64,000 bases of DNA from Pseudobacter ginsenosidimutans (lineage in GTDB: Bacteria > Bacteroidota > Bacteroidia > Chitinophagales > Chitinophagaceae): positions 3,348,001-3,412,000 of the forward strand of contig NZ_CP042431.1 of NCBI RefSeq assembly GCF_007970185.1. The letters are read 5' to 3'. The position numbers and the translations under genes were made by a program. Positions 1 through 8,710 of this stretch are shown piece after piece (position 1 is the first letter of the stretch; each line of letters begins with the position of its first letter). Under the pieces are notes generated by a model. It searched no databases and was not told where the DNA came from. It worked only from the letters and a program-made list of their open reading frames with translations.

Positions 1-785
1 CTGAAGCCCATGGAAAAATAGAGCGTGTCTTTCACCACATTGAAGCGGCTGACTCCGAGCGCGGAGAGGTTCAGGTTGAGGAAGCCGTATTTGTTGACGG
101 GCATTACACGGCTGCCACTCTTGCGCCAGTTGTTGAGAAAGGGATTGGTATTGATGTCCTGTACAAATTTATCGAAGGTGGTGCAATAGGTTTCGATACT
201 GGCCTTCACACTGTCCAGCACATCTTTTGTCATATCGTTGTTCATGAGCGTTACCTCGCATTTGTCCAGCGGCTGGAGCTTGTCCAGCTTCGTAACGGTG
301 CTGATGGTATGATTGGGCAGGAGGTCCAGTTTGGAAGTGATGGCGATGTCAACCCTGCGGAGTGGTTCTCCGTTGAATCCGCAGCTGCCATTGACCCAGG
401 GCGATACCTGTTTGTCGAATGCGCAGATAGTGCGGCTTCCGGCGATCTGGTAATTGCCGCGGAAACTGATGATCACCCGATTGTTGATCACACTGAATGA
501 AAACGGAGAACGAACGAACCGGTATTTATATCTGAAATCACATCCGCTCTGTGTATAGTTCGGCCATTTATCGTTGGTGAATTCTTTGGCTGTGGAAGAA
601 TCCATTACCGATAATAAAGGTTTCATGTATACTTTTACAGGAACATTGATATAAGACATTGGCAATGCAGGTAAACTGCGTGCCGGCGCGGATGAAGTGG
701 TGGTGGTTGTTTTTTTACTGCTGCCGCATGACAAAAAGAATATCAGGGCGCTGCCCAAAAGGAGGACACGGGTTATTGACGTCAT
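1..785 (-). CDS. DUF4403-type lipoprotein, C-terminus cut by window edge
   Basis: From an ATG at 785 the minus-strand frame stays open to the left edge (261 codons), so the protein is partial. The N-terminus is a lipoprotein signal: hydrophobic VLLLGSALIFFL then Cys in FFLSCGSS, followed by a Ser/Lys/Thr-rich tether. After it comes a region opening ALPMSYINVPVKVYM, which resembles the start of DUF4403 (a family related to lipid-binding tubular proteins); the family assignment is from memory of its pattern. It is probably exported and lipid-anchored. It diverges from the YihY-family gene, the two starts being 84 bp apart. No function can be assigned. Confidence 0.7.
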   Translation of the reverse strand, partial: MTSITRVLLLGSALIFFLSCGSSKKTTTTTSSAPARSLPALPMSYINVPVKVYMKPLLSVMDSSTAKEFTNDKWPNYTQSGCDFRYKYRFVRSPFSFSVINNRVIISFRGNYQIAGSRTICAFDKQVSPWVNGSCGFNGEPLRRVDIAITSKLDLLPNHTISTVTKLDKLQPLDKCEVTLMNNDMTKDVLDSVKASIETYCTTFDKFVQDINTNPFLNNWRKSGSRVMPVNKYGFLNLNLSALGVSRFNVVKDTLYFSMGF

Positions 786-869
786 GCAGCAAATATCAAA
801 AATTCCGCGCTAATTTTCACTATCTTCAACTGTACCCCGGCCCACCGCAGGCGAAGAAAAAACAACAGT

Positions 870-1793
870 ATGAAAAAGCTGCCAAAACCGGCTACCATCC
901 TGCAATTACTCAAAAAAGCCTTCGGGGAGTTCCAGCAGAACGATCCTTTGCGGATGGCTGCGGCTACGGCCTTCTTTGCCACTTTTGCTCTTCCTGCCAT
1001 CATTCTCATCCTCATTGTTGTATTTGGTCTGGTGATGGACCGCAGATTTGTAGGACGCAGCCTGGTAGAGGCTTTGAGCGGAGTGCTGGGCCCCAACTCG
1101 GCTGAAGAGATCAGGAATACGCTCCGGAATGTGCGCACGCTTGCTTCAACATGGTATATCGCCACCGGCGGTTTTATCTTTTTGTTATTTGTGAGTACCA
1201 CGCTCTTCAAAGTGATCAAAGATTCCCTGAACCAGCTCTGGCGCATCCGTCAGTCGAATGGCAGGGGCGTGGTGAGGCAACTGAAACAAAGAGGCACTTC
1301 GTTCCTGGTCATTCTTTTTGCCGGCATTTTCTTTTTGGCTACCCTGATGGTGGAAGGCGGAGTTGCTTTGCTACGTCAGCAACTGCCGGACCTGCTGCCC
1401 GGTGAAGGATCTGTGATCTGGGCTATCACCAGTCAGGTAGTGTCTTTGTCAGTTGTTACCTGCTGGTTCTCCATCCTGTTCCGTTATCTGCCGGACGGAC
1501 ATACTACCTGGCGTATAACCATGGGCGGTGCCTTCTTCACAGCCTTGTTGTTTACGCTGGGTAAGTTCCTGCTCCGTTTCCTGTTGTCTTATTCCAATAT
1601 GAGTACGGTATACGGCACGTCCACTTCCTTTGTGCTGATGCTGCTCTTCATTTTCTATTGCGCCTTCATCTTTTATTATGGCGCCTGTTTCCTGAAAGTT
1701 TGGGCAAAACATAAGAACAAGCCCATTATCCCCCGGTACTATGCGGAAGCTTATACCTGGCAGCAGGTGAAAGAAGAATCGCTTGACCGGTAA
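870..1793 (+). CDS. YihY/BrkB-family inner membrane protein
   Basis: 307 residues with about six hydrophobic segments (roughly 31-55, 95-114, 143-166, 183-205, 218-240, 251-276), the layout of the YihY/virulence-factor-BrkB family. The N-terminal amphipathic stretch before RMAAATAFFATFALPA, where A-rich helix 1 begins, is typical of the family. The biochemical role is unsettled; the old label of ribonuclease BN was an error for E. coli YihY. The bestrophin-like gene starts only 25 bp downstream on the same strand, so the two may be co-transcribed. Length fits the family's usual 280-330 residues. Confidence 0.85.
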   Translation: MKKLPKPATILQLLKKAFGEFQQNDPLRMAAATAFFATFALPAIILILIVVFGLVMDRRFVGRSLVEALSGVLGPNSAEEIRNTLRNVRTLASTWYIATGGFIFLLFVSTTLFKVIKDSLNQLWRIRQSNGRGVVRQLKQRGTSFLVILFAGIFFLATLMVEGGVALLRQQLPDLLPGEGSVIWAITSQVVSLSVVTCWFSILFRYLPDGHTTWRITMGGAFFTALLFTLGKFLLRFLLSYSNMSTVYGTSTSFVLMLLFIFYCAFIFYYGACFLKVWAKHKNKPIIPRYYAEAYTWQQVKEESLDR

Positions 1794-1818
1794 TCACTGA
1801 GTATTATTTTTGTAAAAT

Positions 1819-2703
1819 ATGATCGCTTATAATCCTAAAGACTGGTTCACTTTTGTGTTCCGCTTCCATAAGGCGGACACCCTGAGAAAATTGGCGCCGC
1901 TGATCCTGGGTATCAGCGCCTATTGCGCTATCATCGCATACCTTGAACTGGAGATCTTTCAACTGTCGCAGAACAACCACCTGAAGAATATCTCCATGAT
2001 GAATAATCTCCTGAGTTTCGTGATCTCCATGCTATTGGTGTTCCGCACCAATACTGCGTATGACCGTTGGTGGGAGGGAAGGAAATTATGGGGCTCGCTG
2101 GTGAACAACAGCCGTAACCTTTCCATCAAGCTCAACGCTATCCTGGGACCAACAGAAGATGAAGAAAAGAAATTCTTCCGCCGCATCATTCCCATGTATG
2201 CTGCCGTGCTGAGCCGTCACCTGCAAACAGAACAAACGCGCCTGGCGCTGGATACTGCGGAACATCCTGAATGGGAACACCTGGACAAGAACAAGCATAT
2301 GCCGAATCAGATCGCTTCACTGATGTACAAACGCGTGACCCGGTTGTACGAGCAGGGAAGGATCAAGGGTGATCAGCTGATCGTGATCAACGCGGAGTTG
2401 CAGGCATTCACTGATGTATGCGGCGCCTGTGAGCGCATCAAGAATACGCCCATTCCATTTTCCTACAGTGTATTCCTGAAAAAATTCATCTTCTTCTACG
2501 TAATGACCCTTCCACTGAGTTTTGTGTTCAGTCTGGGTTATATCGCCATACCTGTTGTGGCATTCATCTTCTATGTACTGGCAAGTCTTGAAATGATCGC
2601 GGAAGAGATCGAGGATCCTTTCGGCGCTGATGAGAACGATCTTCCCACTGAAAAGATGTCGGACAATATCAAGAAACATGTAAGCGAGATCTTCGCTTCT
2701 TAA
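1819..2703 (+). CDS. Bestrophin-family ion channel protein
   Basis: 294 residues of the bacterial bestrophin (UPF0187/RFP-TM) family, pentameric anion or cation channels of the inner membrane. Visible hallmarks are the N-terminal segment YNPKDWFTFVFRFHKADT, a first membrane helix near 24-45, a second with SFVISMLLVFRTNTAYDRWWEGR (the family's highly conserved R-T-x-x-A-Y-x-R-x-x-E-G block, residues about 67-89), and the C-terminal membrane pair near 210-250 followed by EEIEDPFGADENDLP, the conserved acidic cytosolic segment. Its stop codon overlaps the convergent MtfA-like gene by 4 bp. Confidence 0.92.
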   Translation: MIAYNPKDWFTFVFRFHKADTLRKLAPLILGISAYCAIIAYLELEIFQLSQNNHLKNISMMNNLLSFVISMLLVFRTNTAYDRWWEGRKLWGSLVNNSRNLSIKLNAILGPTEDEEKKFFRRIIPMYAAVLSRHLQTEQTRLALDTAEHPEWEHLDKNKHMPNQIASLMYKRVTRLYEQGRIKGDQLIVINAELQAFTDVCGACERIKNTPIPFSYSVFLKKFIFFYVMTLPLSFVFSLGYIAIPVVAFIFYVLASLEMIAEEIEDPFGADENDLPTEKMSDNIKKHVSEIFAS

Positions 2704-3473
2704 TTGCTGGCGGGATCCTGTTTGAAGATCATCTCGAGGTATTCGTAGAGCTCGGGATGTTTTTCTTTCAGCAGGTCGGGCCGCTCGAAGAAGTATTCAG
2801 AGATAACGGCAAAGAATTCGCTTTTATCGGAAGCACCGTAAGGATTGATGTCTGAGCGGTTCTTCCTGATCTCTTCTATCTGTTGTTGCATGAGGTGCAT
2901 CCATGGTATGGAATATTGATGCGCAAGCAGGTTTTCGGGGATGCCATCTACTGCGCCATCTGATTTATCCAGGAGATGCACAAACTCGTGGATGGCGGTA
3001 TTGTTCTTATCGCTGGTGATCTCGAAACCCTGGCGGAGCGCATGTTGCGAGAGGATCATCTTTCCATTCATATAACCGCTGCCCACCATTCCCATGATGG
3101 CGCGGTCTTTTCCTTCGAATTTAAATTCTTCGTTGAACGTATCCGGATAGATGAGTACATCTGTGAGATTGCGGTACTCCCATTCCGGAAATCCGAAGAT
3201 GGGGATCACGGCGCTGCTGGCAACATAGATCCTGTCGCGCTCCTCAATTGTAGCGCCGATGCCTTCTATTCTAACATTGGCGAGGAAGGACCCGATCTTT
3301 TCACGGAAGCGCTGTTTGTCTTTTTCATCCAGTCGCTGGTAAAAACGGACATGCGTGCTGAGGATATCAACGTCTGCTTTGCTCAGGTCAACCGGTGGTT
3401 TTTGTTTTGGCTTCCATTTCCAGAGGATCACACAAACGGCGGCAATGCCCAGCAGGATGTAAACAGGTACCAT
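2700..3473 (-). CDS. MtfA-like zinc metallopeptidase (M90)
   Basis: 257 residues. A membrane anchor spans about residues 3-20 and a soluble domain follows. The catalytic zinc motif is HEFVH (His162, Glu163, His166) in the context NTAIHEFVHLLDKSDG, matching the MtfA/M90 family, relatives of the anthrax lethal factor protease. In E. coli MtfA is cytosolic and interacts with the repressor Mlc; this one carries an N-terminal helix and so is probably membrane-attached. The gene lies 10 bp downstream of the M48 peptidase gene on the same strand, suggesting a two-gene protease operon. The native substrate is unknown. Confidence 0.88.
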   Translation of the reverse strand: MVPVYILLGIAAVCVILWKWKPKQKPPVDLSKADVDILSTHVRFYQRLDEKDKQRFREKIGSFLANVRIEGIGATIEERDRIYVASSAVIPIFGFPEWEYRNLTDVLIYPDTFNEEFKFEGKDRAIMGMVGSGYMNGKMILSQHALRQGFEITSDKNNTAIHEFVHLLDKSDGAVDGIPENLLAHQYSIPWMHLMQQQIEEIRKNRSDINPYGASDKSEFFAVISEYFFERPDLLKEKHPELYEYLEMIFKQDPASN

Positions 3474-3483
3474 AGGTTATCGT

Positions 3484-4560
3484 TTAGAAATTTTCATAGA
3501 GTGCATGAAAGGTAGTCTGTAAAGTTGAATCGGCGGTTGGAGCGGAAGGGTAATTTTTCAGCTGCGCATTCACATTGGCCACTCTCTTATCAAAAACAGG
3601 GTGTGTGCTGAGAAAGTTCACTGCCTGTGAACCTCCTTTTGTTGCATCGTTGAGGAGGTTCATCAGTCGCACCATTCCTTCGGTATCCACCTTGTTCTCA
3701 TGCATCAGTTTCATGCCATTGTTATCGGCTTCGGTTTCCAGTTCACGGGAATATTCGAGACCTTTGAGCCTGTCCGCATTTTGCACCAGTATGGAAGTGA
3801 TACCGGCGTCACTGCCAAAGATCAGTGTCAGGAACATCTGCCTCGACAGGCTCTTGAACATATTGTTCAGCGAGTGACGGAGAGCAATATGCGAAGCTTC
3901 ATGTCCCAGTAATGCGGCCAGTTCTTCCGGTGTTTTCATGTTGTCGAGAATGGCGTCGAACACTACAATATGCCCACCCGGAACGGCAAAGGCGTTTACT
4001 TCAGGACTTTTCACCACCGTGATCTCGATAGGATAACCCGTTTGGTAGTGCAATTGTTTATAGAACTGGTTCAGCAATTTTGTTTTAACAGAATCCACTT
4101 CATAGGCCGCGATGGTGGCTTCATACATTTCCTGACCAAGACTGATCTCGGTTTCTTTTGAAAATGAGCCGGCCACTTTTCCGCCAAGCCAGGGAGCTAT
4201 CCAGATATAGCCGATGAGGATCAGTCCGCAAATGATGCCTGCAATCAACACCATTTTACTGAGTACAGAATTGAACGCGCGCGCTGGTGCATTACCGGTA
4301 AATTTCTGGTGACGGAAATTCTTTTTGATGGCCTGCAATAATTCCTGACCGCTGAACTGCAGATTTGAATTTTCACCTCCCGGACCTGCATAATGCAGTA
4401 TGTACCCGTTGGTAGTTTCTTCAAGTTGTTTGATATGCTCTCCCAGCCAGTGAATGTCCTGCTGCTGGTTGTTCTCGTCTTTATACCTGATAGTGAGTGT
4501 TACCGAAGAAAGGATAACGGTTACGGGCTGGTGGTTATACGTTGCAGAATAAGTAGTCAT
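3484..4560 (-). CDS. M48-family membrane metallopeptidase with N-terminal extension
   Basis: 358 residues. Residues 1-95 form a soluble region with many beta-type stretches that is not part of the peptidase; one hydrophobic helix lies at about 102-124; the M48 peptidase domain fills the rest. The zinc motif is HEASH (His220, Glu221, His224) followed by ALRHS, with a likely third ligand in YSRELETEADNNG (around 275-282), the classic M48 arrangement shared with HtpX, LoiP/BepA and Ste24. Preceding AFAVPGGHIVVF is also a conserved M48 block. It probably acts in envelope quality control. It begins the likely operon with the MtfA-like gene. Confidence 0.88.
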   Translation of the reverse strand: MTTYSATYNHQPVTVILSSVTLTIRYKDENNQQQDIHWLGEHIKQLEETTNGYILHYAGPGGENSNLQFSGQELLQAIKKNFRHQKFTGNAPARAFNSVLSKMVLIAGIICGLILIGYIWIAPWLGGKVAGSFSKETEISLGQEMYEATIAAYEVDSVKTKLLNQFYKQLHYQTGYPIEITVVKSPEVNAFAVPGGHIVVFDAILDNMKTPEELAALLGHEASHIALRHSLNNMFKSLSRQMFLTLIFGSDAGITSILVQNADRLKGLEYSRELETEADNNGMKLMHENKVDTEGMVRLMNLLNDATKGGSQAVNFLSTHPVFDKRVANVNAQLKNYPSAPTADSTLQTTFHALYENF

Positions 4561-5206
4561 TATTATGTTGGATCGGTGCTGATAATGCGCTAAAATACAA
4601 AAAACAAAACCTTGAAGACTGAACCGTTCGTAACCACCGGCGGCTCAATCAATTCAAGGTTTGTTACACCGAAAAAATCCATCCATATGCGATAAAGATT
4701 CCCCACCAGTAACAATCGCATACCGGAAGTCCCCGGAAGGATGGAAAAAGACCAGGTTTAATAGTCAATAGTGATGATCAATATGAGGGCAAGCTACAGA
4801 GAATCAATTGTCTTCCATTGCGTAGAACTACGGGAATGGGTGCGTGGTTCTCTGGAAAAATCTTTTGTTTTGCTGGCCGTGGGGGAGTGTGGCGGACGGC
4901 TGATGAAATGAACCGGCACGGGAGGATTTTTGTTAGGCAATTGTGATAGGGATGGGCGGTGGTAAGTCTGATGGGCTGCTTCGCTTACATTTCATAGGCC
5001 GCCCACTCACACTCCCTCCACGGCCCAACTCACCCTGATGGGGCATTTTTCCAGTGAACACGCTGGGGGGAATGGAATGGGGGTAAATGTGCAGCAGTGT
5101 TTGGGAATGGTAAATTTTATGGTTAGGGAAGAAGATGAACTGGAAAAATGGAATAGTATTTTCAGATATTGATAACAGTTAGTTTAATAATACAACATAG
5201 TATAAT
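4561..5206. other. Gene-free stretch of 646 bp
   Basis: No ORF here has convincing coding character. The stretch separates the divergent M48 and VOC genes. Its right half is dominated by the long imperfect inverted repeat described separately (about 4841-5075). The last 120 bp before the VOC gene are AT-rich and probably contain its promoter. Confidence 0.6.
4841..5075. repeat. Long imperfect inverted repeat (palindromic element)
   Basis: The two arms, about 70 and 88 bases long, are reverse complements apart from small gaps and are separated by about 77 bp. Perfect blocks occur in order: CTGGAAAAAT at 4852-4861 with its complement at 5045-5054; GGCCGTGG at 4875-4882 with 5018-5025; GGAGTGTG at 4884-4891 with 5008-5015; ATGAAATG at 4903-4910 with 4988-4995. 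It contains no ORF. It could be a non-autonomous mobile element, a REP-like element or a structured RNA. Confidence 0.75.
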
Positions 5207-5584
5207 ATGACATTCAGATATGCAAGACATACAACAGACTTGAAGAGAATTGAAAAATTTTATACGGAGATAGTGGGACTTCAAAAATTAGGCAGCTTTG
5301 AGGCACATGAGGAGTATGATGGGATTTTTCTTGGTATTCCGGGACTGGACTGGCACCTGGAATTCACCGTCTCTCCTGAAAAACCACATAGCAAATTTGA
5401 TGAAGATGATATTCTCGTTTTCTATAAAGACTCACCAGCAGAACTGGCTTCCATGAGAAGCATCATTGAACGCCATCATATTCCCTTCGAAACGCCCAAA
5501 AATCCCTACTGGTCCAGATACGGCCTCATGATCTCCGATCCCGATGGCTACAAAATAATGTTTGCACTCAAGCACCAATCATAA
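5207..5584 (+). CDS. VOC-family (glyoxalase/dioxygenase fold) protein
   Basis: 125 residues, one complete vicinal-oxygen-chelate unit: an opening beta strand with FRYARHTTDLKRIEKFY, then GLQKLGSF, the strand with WHLEFTVS, and the closing YGLMISDPDGYKIMFA, which is the usual second half-site ending. His9 or the downstream His/Glu residues could be metal ligands, but the substrate cannot be told from sequence. The first half of the gene is markedly AT-rich (many AGA, AAA, ATA codons) compared with the GC-richer neighbours, and inverted repeats lie on both sides, so recent acquisition is possible. Confidence 0.85.
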   Translation: MTFRYARHTTDLKRIEKFYTEIVGLQKLGSFEAHEEYDGIFLGIPGLDWHLEFTVSPEKPHSKFDEDDILVFYKDSPAELASMRSIIERHHIPFETPKNPYWSRYGLMISDPDGYKIMFALKHQS

Positions 5585-5740
5585 CGGCAATCTGTAGCCC
5601 CGATATCTGTTACCGGCGCCCAAAGCCATCAATAATAGGGAACAAGCCGTTCTCTAACATCTGCGCATAACCCATACAGGTAGTCAAGCTTTCCCTAATA
5701 ATAAACAATGATGCACAATTACCCCCATCACCACCCACCC

Positions 5741-5958
5741 GCATTATCCCTGTTGCACCTGAAGAGGGTGCGAGGTGACCGGAATGGGTCAGGGAAGAGA
5801 CGGTCTTAAAAACAGGCGTTACAAAAGCCCGGTTATGTTCTCCCGTCCACATCCCAACTACAGCTCATTCTTTATCCAATCGCGTAACCCTGTTTTTTCC
5901 ACCGCCGACCCCTGGCCCGACGGCCACCCAAAAAAACAGAGTACCACAGGGATAATGC
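5741..5958. repeat. Pair of perfect 13-bp inverted repeats
   Basis: GCATTATCCCTGT at 5741-5753 recurs as its exact reverse complement at 5946-5958. The neighbouring three bases also roughly match (CCC before the first copy, GGG after the inverted second). There is no ORF between the copies. They may be ends of a small degenerate element or two copies of a binding site. Confidence 0.5.
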
Positions 5959-5963
5959 ACCCA

Positions 5964-5996
5964 AACAAAAAAAGCCGCCCTGGAGCGGACGGCTTT
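5964..5996 (-). terminator. Rho-independent terminator of the aconitase gene
   Basis: On the minus strand an 8-bp GC-rich stem (AGCCGTCC with GGGCGGCT) and a short loop are followed by seven T residues, 22 bp past the aconitase stop codon. Confidence 0.85.
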
Positions 5997-6017
5997 CACA
6001 ACTAAAAATGATAAACA

Positions 6018-8285
6018 CTATTTTTTAGCGAACTGTGCACGGATTACATTGAGTGCGCCACCTGCTTTGAACCACTCGATCTGTTGATCATTATAAGTGT
6101 GGTTCAGGATTACATTGTCCTTGCTGCCGTCTTTGTGAGTCAGCACCATGGTGATCTGTGAGCCCGGAGCGAAAGTGGTAAGACCATTGAGATCGATCAC
6201 ATCGTCTTCCTGGATCTTATCGTAGTCGGCTTTGTCGTTGAAAGTAAGTGCGAGCATACCCTGTTTTTTCAGGTTGGTCTCGTGGATACGTGCGAAGCTG
6301 CGAACGATGATAGCGCGAACGCCGAGGTGGCGTGGCTCCATGGCTGCGTGCTCGCGGCTGCTGCCTTCACCGTAGTTTTCGTCGCCTACAACAACAGTTC
6401 CGATACCGGCTGCTTTATAAGCGCGTTGAGTGGCGGGAACAGGACCGTATTCTCCGGTGAGCTCGTTCTTTACAGTGTCTGTTTTATCGTTATAAAAATT
6501 CACTGCGCCGATGAGCATGTTGTTGGAGATATTGTCCAGGTGACCACGGAATTTCAACCAGGGACCTGCCATGGAGATATGGTCAGTGGTACATTTTCCT
6601 TTTGCCTTGATGAGGAGGCGGAGTCCTTTGAGGTCAGTTCCTTCCCAGGCAGCGAAAGGCGCCAGGAGTTGGAGACGCTGAGACTCGGGACTAACGATCA
6701 CCTGTACACTGCTACCGTCTGCAGCAGGGGCCTGGTAACCGGGATCGTCCACGGAGAAGCCTTTGGGAGGCAGTTCAACACCTGTGGGCTCATCCAGTTT
6801 CACATCTTTACCTTCTTCGTTCTTCAGGGTGTCTGTGAGCGGGTTGAAGGTGAGGTCACCGGCAATGGCAAAGGCAGTCACGATCTCTGGTGAAGCTACG
6901 AATGCATGGGTGGAAGCCAGACCGTCGTTACGCTTGGCGAAGTTCCTGTTGAAGGAAGTGATGATGGAGTTCTTGCGATTGGGATCGTCGATATGACGGG
7001 CCCATTGACCGATACAGGGACCGCAGGCATTAGCGAGTACCACACCGCCGATCTGGTCGAACGTTTTGAGGAATCCATCTTTTTCGATAGTATGCCTTAC
7101 CAGTTCGGAACCGGGGGTGATAGTGAATTCAGCTTTTGCTTTCAGTTTTTTTGCGATGGCTTGTTCGGCCAGTGACGCGGAGCGGCTGATATCTTCGTAG
7201 GAAGAGTTGGTGCAGGAACCGATGAGGGCCACTTCGAGGCGCTCGGGCCAGTTGTTGGCTCTTACAGCTTCAGCGAATTTGCTGATAGGCCATGCGAGAT
7301 CCGGAGTGAATGGTCCGTTCACGTGTGGTTCCAGTGTATTGAGGTCGATCTCGATCAGTTGATCGTAGTATTTTTCGGGATTTGCGTATACTGCTTCGTC
7401 CGGGCGGAGATGTTCGCGAACGCCGTTGGCCAGGTCAGCCACTTCGGAACGGCCTGTAGCGCGGAGGTAGTCGGCCATTTTCTCGTCATAAGCGAAGAGG
7501 GAGCAGGTTGCCCCGATCTCGGCGCCCATGTTACAGATGGTGCCTTTGCCGGTGGCAGAGAGGCTGTCTGCACCTTCGCCGAAGTATTCAACGATAGCGC
7601 CTGTTCCGCCTTTTACGGTGAGGATACCTGCCACTTTCAGGATCACATCTTTAGCGGAAGCCCATCCGGAGAGTTTACCGGTGAGTTTTACACCGATAAG
7701 CTTGGGCATTTTCAGTTCCCAGGCGAGGCCGGCCATAACGTCTACGGCGTCTGCGCCACCAACTCCGATGGCAACCATGCCGAGACCACCCGCATTGGGG
7801 GTATGGGAGTCAGTACCGATCATCATACCTCCGGGGAAGGCGTAGTTCTCGATCACCACCTGGTGGATGATACCGGCCCCGGCCTTCCAGAATCCGATCC
7901 CGTATTTATTGGAGATGGAAGACAGGAAGTCATATACTTCTTTATTTACATTTAATGCATTCTTAAGGTCCTCAACGGCGCCAGTTTTAGCCTGGATGAG
8001 GTGGTCACAGTGAACAGTTGACGGAACCGCAACCTGGTCGCGGCCGCAGGTCATGAATTGGAGCAGTGCCATCTGGGCAGTGGCGTCCTGCATCGCAACA
8101 CGATCCGGAGCGAAATCCACATAATCTTTTCCCCGGGTATAGGCTTTGGCGGCCGGTTCGTACAAATGCGCATATAATATTTTCTCTGCCAGCGTCAGCG
8201 GCGTGCCTGTCAATTTGCGCGCGGAGTCTACTTTAGCCGGCAGGCCCGCGTACAATTTCTTGATTAAGTCCAGATCAAAGACCAT
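6018..8285 (-). CDS. acn: Aconitate hydratase
   Basis: 755 residues, full length for the mitochondrial-type aconitase clade. It converts citrate to isocitrate in the TCA cycle using a [4Fe-4S] cluster. Cluster ligands are visible as Cys in [11 protein letters not shown] and the pair in [10 protein letters not shown]. The substrate region [11 protein letters not shown] and the C-terminal swivel-domain block [12 protein letters not shown] (with active-site Ser and Arg) are present. The N-terminus has [13 protein letters not shown], another family block. It is monocistronic: a terminator follows at 5964-5996 and a plausible promoter lies at 8317-8346. Isocitrate dehydrogenase, the next enzyme, sits at 36050-37285. 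Confidence 0.97.
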   Translation of the reverse strand: MVFDLDLIKKLYAGLPAKVDSARKLTGTPLTLAEKILYAHLYEPAAKAYTRGKDYVDFAPDRVAMQDATAQMALLQFMTCGRDQVAVPSTVHCDHLIQAKTGAVEDLKNALNVNKEVYDFLSSISNKYGIGFWKAGAGIIHQVVIENYAFPGGMMIGTDSHTPNAGGLGMVAIGVGGADAVDVMAGLAWELKMPKLIGVKLTGKLSGWASAKDVILKVAGILTVKGGTGAIVEYFGEGADSLSATGKGTICNMGAEIGATCSLFAYDEKMADYLRATGRSEVADLANGVREHLRPDEAVYANPEKYYDQLIEIDLNTLEPHVNGPFTPDLAWPISKFAEAVRANNWPERLEVALIGSCTNSSYEDISRSASLAEQAIAKKLKAKAEFTITPGSELVRHTIEKDGFLKTFDQIGGVVLANACGPCIGQWARHIDDPNRKNSIITSFNRNFAKRNDGLASTHAFVASPEIVTAFAIAGDLTFNPLTDTLKNEEGKDVKLDEPTGVELPPKGFSVDDPGYQAPAADGSSVQVIVSPESQRLQLLAPFAAWEGTDLKGLRLLIKAKGKCTTDHISMAGPWLKFRGHLDNISNNMLIGAVNFYNDKTDTVKNELTGEYGPVPATQRAYKAAGIGTVVVGDENYGEGSSREHAAMEPRHLGVRAIIVRSFARIHETNLKKQGMLALTFNDKADYDKIQEDDVIDLNGLTTFAPGSQITMVLTHKDGSKDNVILNHTYNDQQIEWFKAGGALNVIRAQFAKK

Positions 8286-8316
8286 GATAAATAATTTAGA
8301 TTTACGGAAAGTGGTG

Positions 8317-8346
8317 CGAATTTACCTAAAAAATGGTTTATCAAAA
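8317..8346 (-). promoter_or_regulatory. Candidate promoter of the aconitase gene
   Basis: On the minus strand TTTG (8342-8345) and TAAATTCG (8317-8324) are 17 bp apart, close to the Bacteroidota primary-sigma pattern TTTG / TAnnTTTG. One mismatch and slightly short spacing make this tentative. Confidence 0.35.
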
Positions 8347-8451
8347 TAACACGGGGGCTATACAATGTGTTTTATATTTTATAATTTAGTGGTGTGAACC
8401 AAACCCCTGGGTCAGGTCTCAGGCATTTTACCCGTTAAAAATGATTATTCT

Positions 8452-8673
8452 GTGAATCGTTTGAGACAATTTATAGAGTGGCAAGCCTTTGGTGTATGCT
8501 CTGCTATGGGCGACCGATTAGGTATAGCTACGGCCCGTATCCGCACCTGGTTCGTTTACATATCATTTCTCACAATGGGTTCCCCATTGATCGTTTACTT
8601 TGTTTTAGCGTTCTGGATGAACATGAAACGTTACATCTTATCCGGTCGTCGTAACCCGCTGAAATACCAATAG
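8452..8673 (+). CDS. PspC-domain small membrane protein
   Basis: 73 residues from a GTG start; the nearby ATG at 8441 is out of frame and stops within a few codons. The sequence follows the PspC-domain pattern: FGVCSAMGDRLGI, then TARIRTWFVYISFLTMGSP, then a hydrophobic helix IVYFVLAFWM. PspC proteins sense or respond to envelope stress; short stand-alone versions are common in Bacteroidota. The divergent aconitase gene starts 166 bp away. The role here is inferred only from the domain. Confidence 0.75.
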   Translation: MNRLRQFIEWQAFGVCSAMGDRLGIATARIRTWFVYISFLTMGSPLIVYFVLAFWMNMKRYILSGRRNPLKYQ

Positions 8674-8710
8674 TCCTTTTGGTGTTTTTGTTTTAAGGCC
8701 ACACTGATAA

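Larger units (their letters stand above)
5585..6017. other. Gene-free stretch of 433 bp
   Basis: No credible gene. It holds a perfect 13-bp inverted repeat with copies about 192 bp apart (5741-5753 and 5946-5958), some smaller hairpins (for example GCACC/GGTGC near 5755-5772), and the aconitase terminator at its right end. Confidence 0.55.

Noticed and set aside
659-1105. 148-codon plus-strand frame over the DUF4403/YihY boundary
   Set aside because: Cys/His-rich random translation covering two real genes.
5775-6005. 76-codon frame in the gap before the aconitase terminator
   Set aside because: Overlaps a terminator and an inverted repeat; no coding character.
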